Shown here piece by piece: positions 4,220-5,193 of a stretch of DNA of 5,193 nucleotides. Location: NCBI RefSeq assembly GCF_036639235.1, contig NZ_JAVWJB010000074.1, forward strand, positions 1 to 5,193, written 5' to 3'. Position 1 is the stretch's first letter. Each line of letters starts with the position of its first letter. The DNA comes from Clostridium_AB sp036639235. GTDB taxonomy: Bacteria; Bacillota; Clostridia; Clostridiales; Caloramatoraceae. The notes under the pieces are model-generated. The model was not told the DNA's origin, did not search any database, and was given only the letters and a program-made list of their open reading frames with translations. Made by a program: the position numbers and the translations under genes.

Positions 4220-5193
4220 ATGAAGGTTAGTGATTTTTACTTTGATCTACCTGAAGAGCTTATTGCACAGGAGCCTTTAGAGCAGAGAGATAACTCAAGA
4301 CTTCTTGTTTTAGATAAGGAAACAGGAGAAGTTGAACATAAACACTTTAAAGACGTACTTGACTATTTTAACGAGGGAGATTGTCTAGTACTTAATAACT
4401 CAAGGGTAATACCAGCAAGATTATTTGGAATTAAGAAGGAAACAGGAGCTAAGATTGAGTTTGTTCTTCTTAAGAGAGTGGATAAGGATAAGTGGGAAAC
4501 TCTTGTAAAGCCAGGAAAGAAAGCAAAGCCAGGAACTTCATTTGTATTCGGTAACGGAGAACTTGAGTGTGAAGTTCTAGAAACAACAGAAATAGGTGGA
4601 AGAATTATAGAATTTAAGTATGAAGGAATTTTTGAAGAGGTACTAGATAAGCTAGGACAAATGCCACTTCCTCCATATATAACTAAGCAGCTTGAAGATA
4701 AGGAAAGATACCAAACAGTATATTCTAAGATTAATGGTTCAGCAGCTGCACCTACAGCAGGATTACACTTTACAAGTGACCTACTTGAAAAGATTAAGGC
4801 TAAGGGAGTTAATATTGCATATGTAACTCTGCATGTAGGACTTGGAACATTTAGACCTGTTAAGGTAGAGGATATTAACGAGCATATTATGCATTCAGAG
4901 TTTTATAGTATAGATAAGGAGAATGCAGAGCTTATTAATAACACTAAAAAGTCAGGAAAGAAAGTTATAACTGTTGGAACAACATCAACAAGAACCCTAG
5001 AAACTGTTGGTGATGAAAATGGCTACATTAAAGAATGTAGTGGATGGACGGATATATTTATATACCCAGGATATAAGTTTAAGGTAGTAGATAATCTTAT
5101 AACTAATTTCCACTTACCTGAATCAACTCTTATTATGCTAGTTAGTACACTAGCAGGACAAGATAATACTATGAATGCATACAAAACAGCTGT
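4220..5193 (+). CDS. queA: S-adenosylmethionine:tRNA ribosyltransferase-isomerase QueA (3' end outside window)
   Basis: The frame is open from ATG 4220 to the window end (324 full codons; the family is about 341, so roughly 17 residues are missing). AGGAGG (4209-4214) stands 5 nt before the ATG. QueA transfers and isomerises the ribosyl group of SAM onto 7-aminomethyl-7-deazaguanine at the tRNA wobble position, making epoxyqueuosine. Family blocks in order are MKVSDFYFDLPEELIAQEP (1-19), LVLNNSRVIPARLFG (56-70), LVKPGKKAKPG (95-105), GQMPLPPYI (146-154) and GSAAAPTAGLHFT (173-185). These are followed by VTLHVGLGTFRPV (202-214), HIMHSEFY (222-229), VGTTSTRTLE (252-261), GWTDIFIYPGY (275-285) and NFHLPESTLIMLVS (296-309). 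All are intact. It is the last gene of the ruv operon seen here. The usual partner tgt probably follows, which the window cannot show. Confidence 0.97.
   Translation, partial: MKVSDFYFDLPEELIAQEPLEQRDNSRLLVLDKETGEVEHKHFKDVLDYFNEGDCLVLNNSRVIPARLFGIKKETGAKIEFVLLKRVDKDKWETLVKPGKKAKPGTSFVFGNGELECEVLETTEIGGRIIEFKYEGIFEEVLDKLGQMPLPPYITKQLEDKERYQTVYSKINGSAAAPTAGLHFTSDLLEKIKAKGVNIAYVTLHVGLGTFRPVKVEDINEHIMHSEFYSIDKENAELINNTKKSGKKVITVGTTSTRTLETVGDENGYIKECSGWTDIFIYPGYKFKVVDNLITNFHLPESTLIMLVSTLAGQDNTMNAYKTA

Noticed and set aside
1..5193. CRISPR arrays, insertion sequences, tRNA/rRNA genes, phage or defence genes
   Set aside because: There are no spaced direct repeats, terminal inverted repeats, transposase motifs or tRNA-like cloverleafs. 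All coding space is filled by conserved chromosomal genes in a conserved order.

Overview
The window is an AT-rich, densely coded stretch of a low-GC Gram-positive chromosome. All genes are on the + strand. AGA/AGG arginine codons, strong AGGAGG-type ribosome binding sites and short T-tailed terminators fit Bacillota. A RuvC resolvase (Bacilli use RecU instead) and a BofC-like sporulation protein point to a spore-forming member of the Clostridia. I cannot name the genus.

Layout: (1) 1-324, the 3' end of nadE (NAD synthetase). (2) 325-402, a gap holding a good extended -10 promoter for the next gene. (3) 403-1134, yebC, closed by a strong terminator at 1149-1180. (4) 1253-1858, a membrane-anchored BofC-like protein with its own terminator at 1921-1957 and an upstream sequence resembling a forespore sigma-F/sigma-G promoter. 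(5) From about 1985, an extended -10 promoter that appears to drive the tightly packed operon ruvC-ruvA-ruvB-queA. The gaps are 14, 9 and 17 nt, and queA is cut by the window end about 17 codons before its usual stop.

RuvA, RuvB and RuvC form the Holliday-junction branch-migration and resolution machine. QueA makes epoxyqueuosine in tRNA, and the usual next genes (tgt, yajC) probably lie just outside the window. The order yebC - bofC - (ruvC) - ruvA - ruvB - queA parallels what I recall of the Bacillus subtilis yrbC-csbX-bofC-ruvA-ruvB-queA-tgt region, which supports the BofC assignment.

This is mostly a conserved housekeeping region and I see no new multi-gene system. The most unusual points are a 13/14-codon tandem duplication at the N-terminus of RuvB (which starts at a TTG), the divergent BofC homologue with a long acidic/polar linker, and its candidate forespore promoter.
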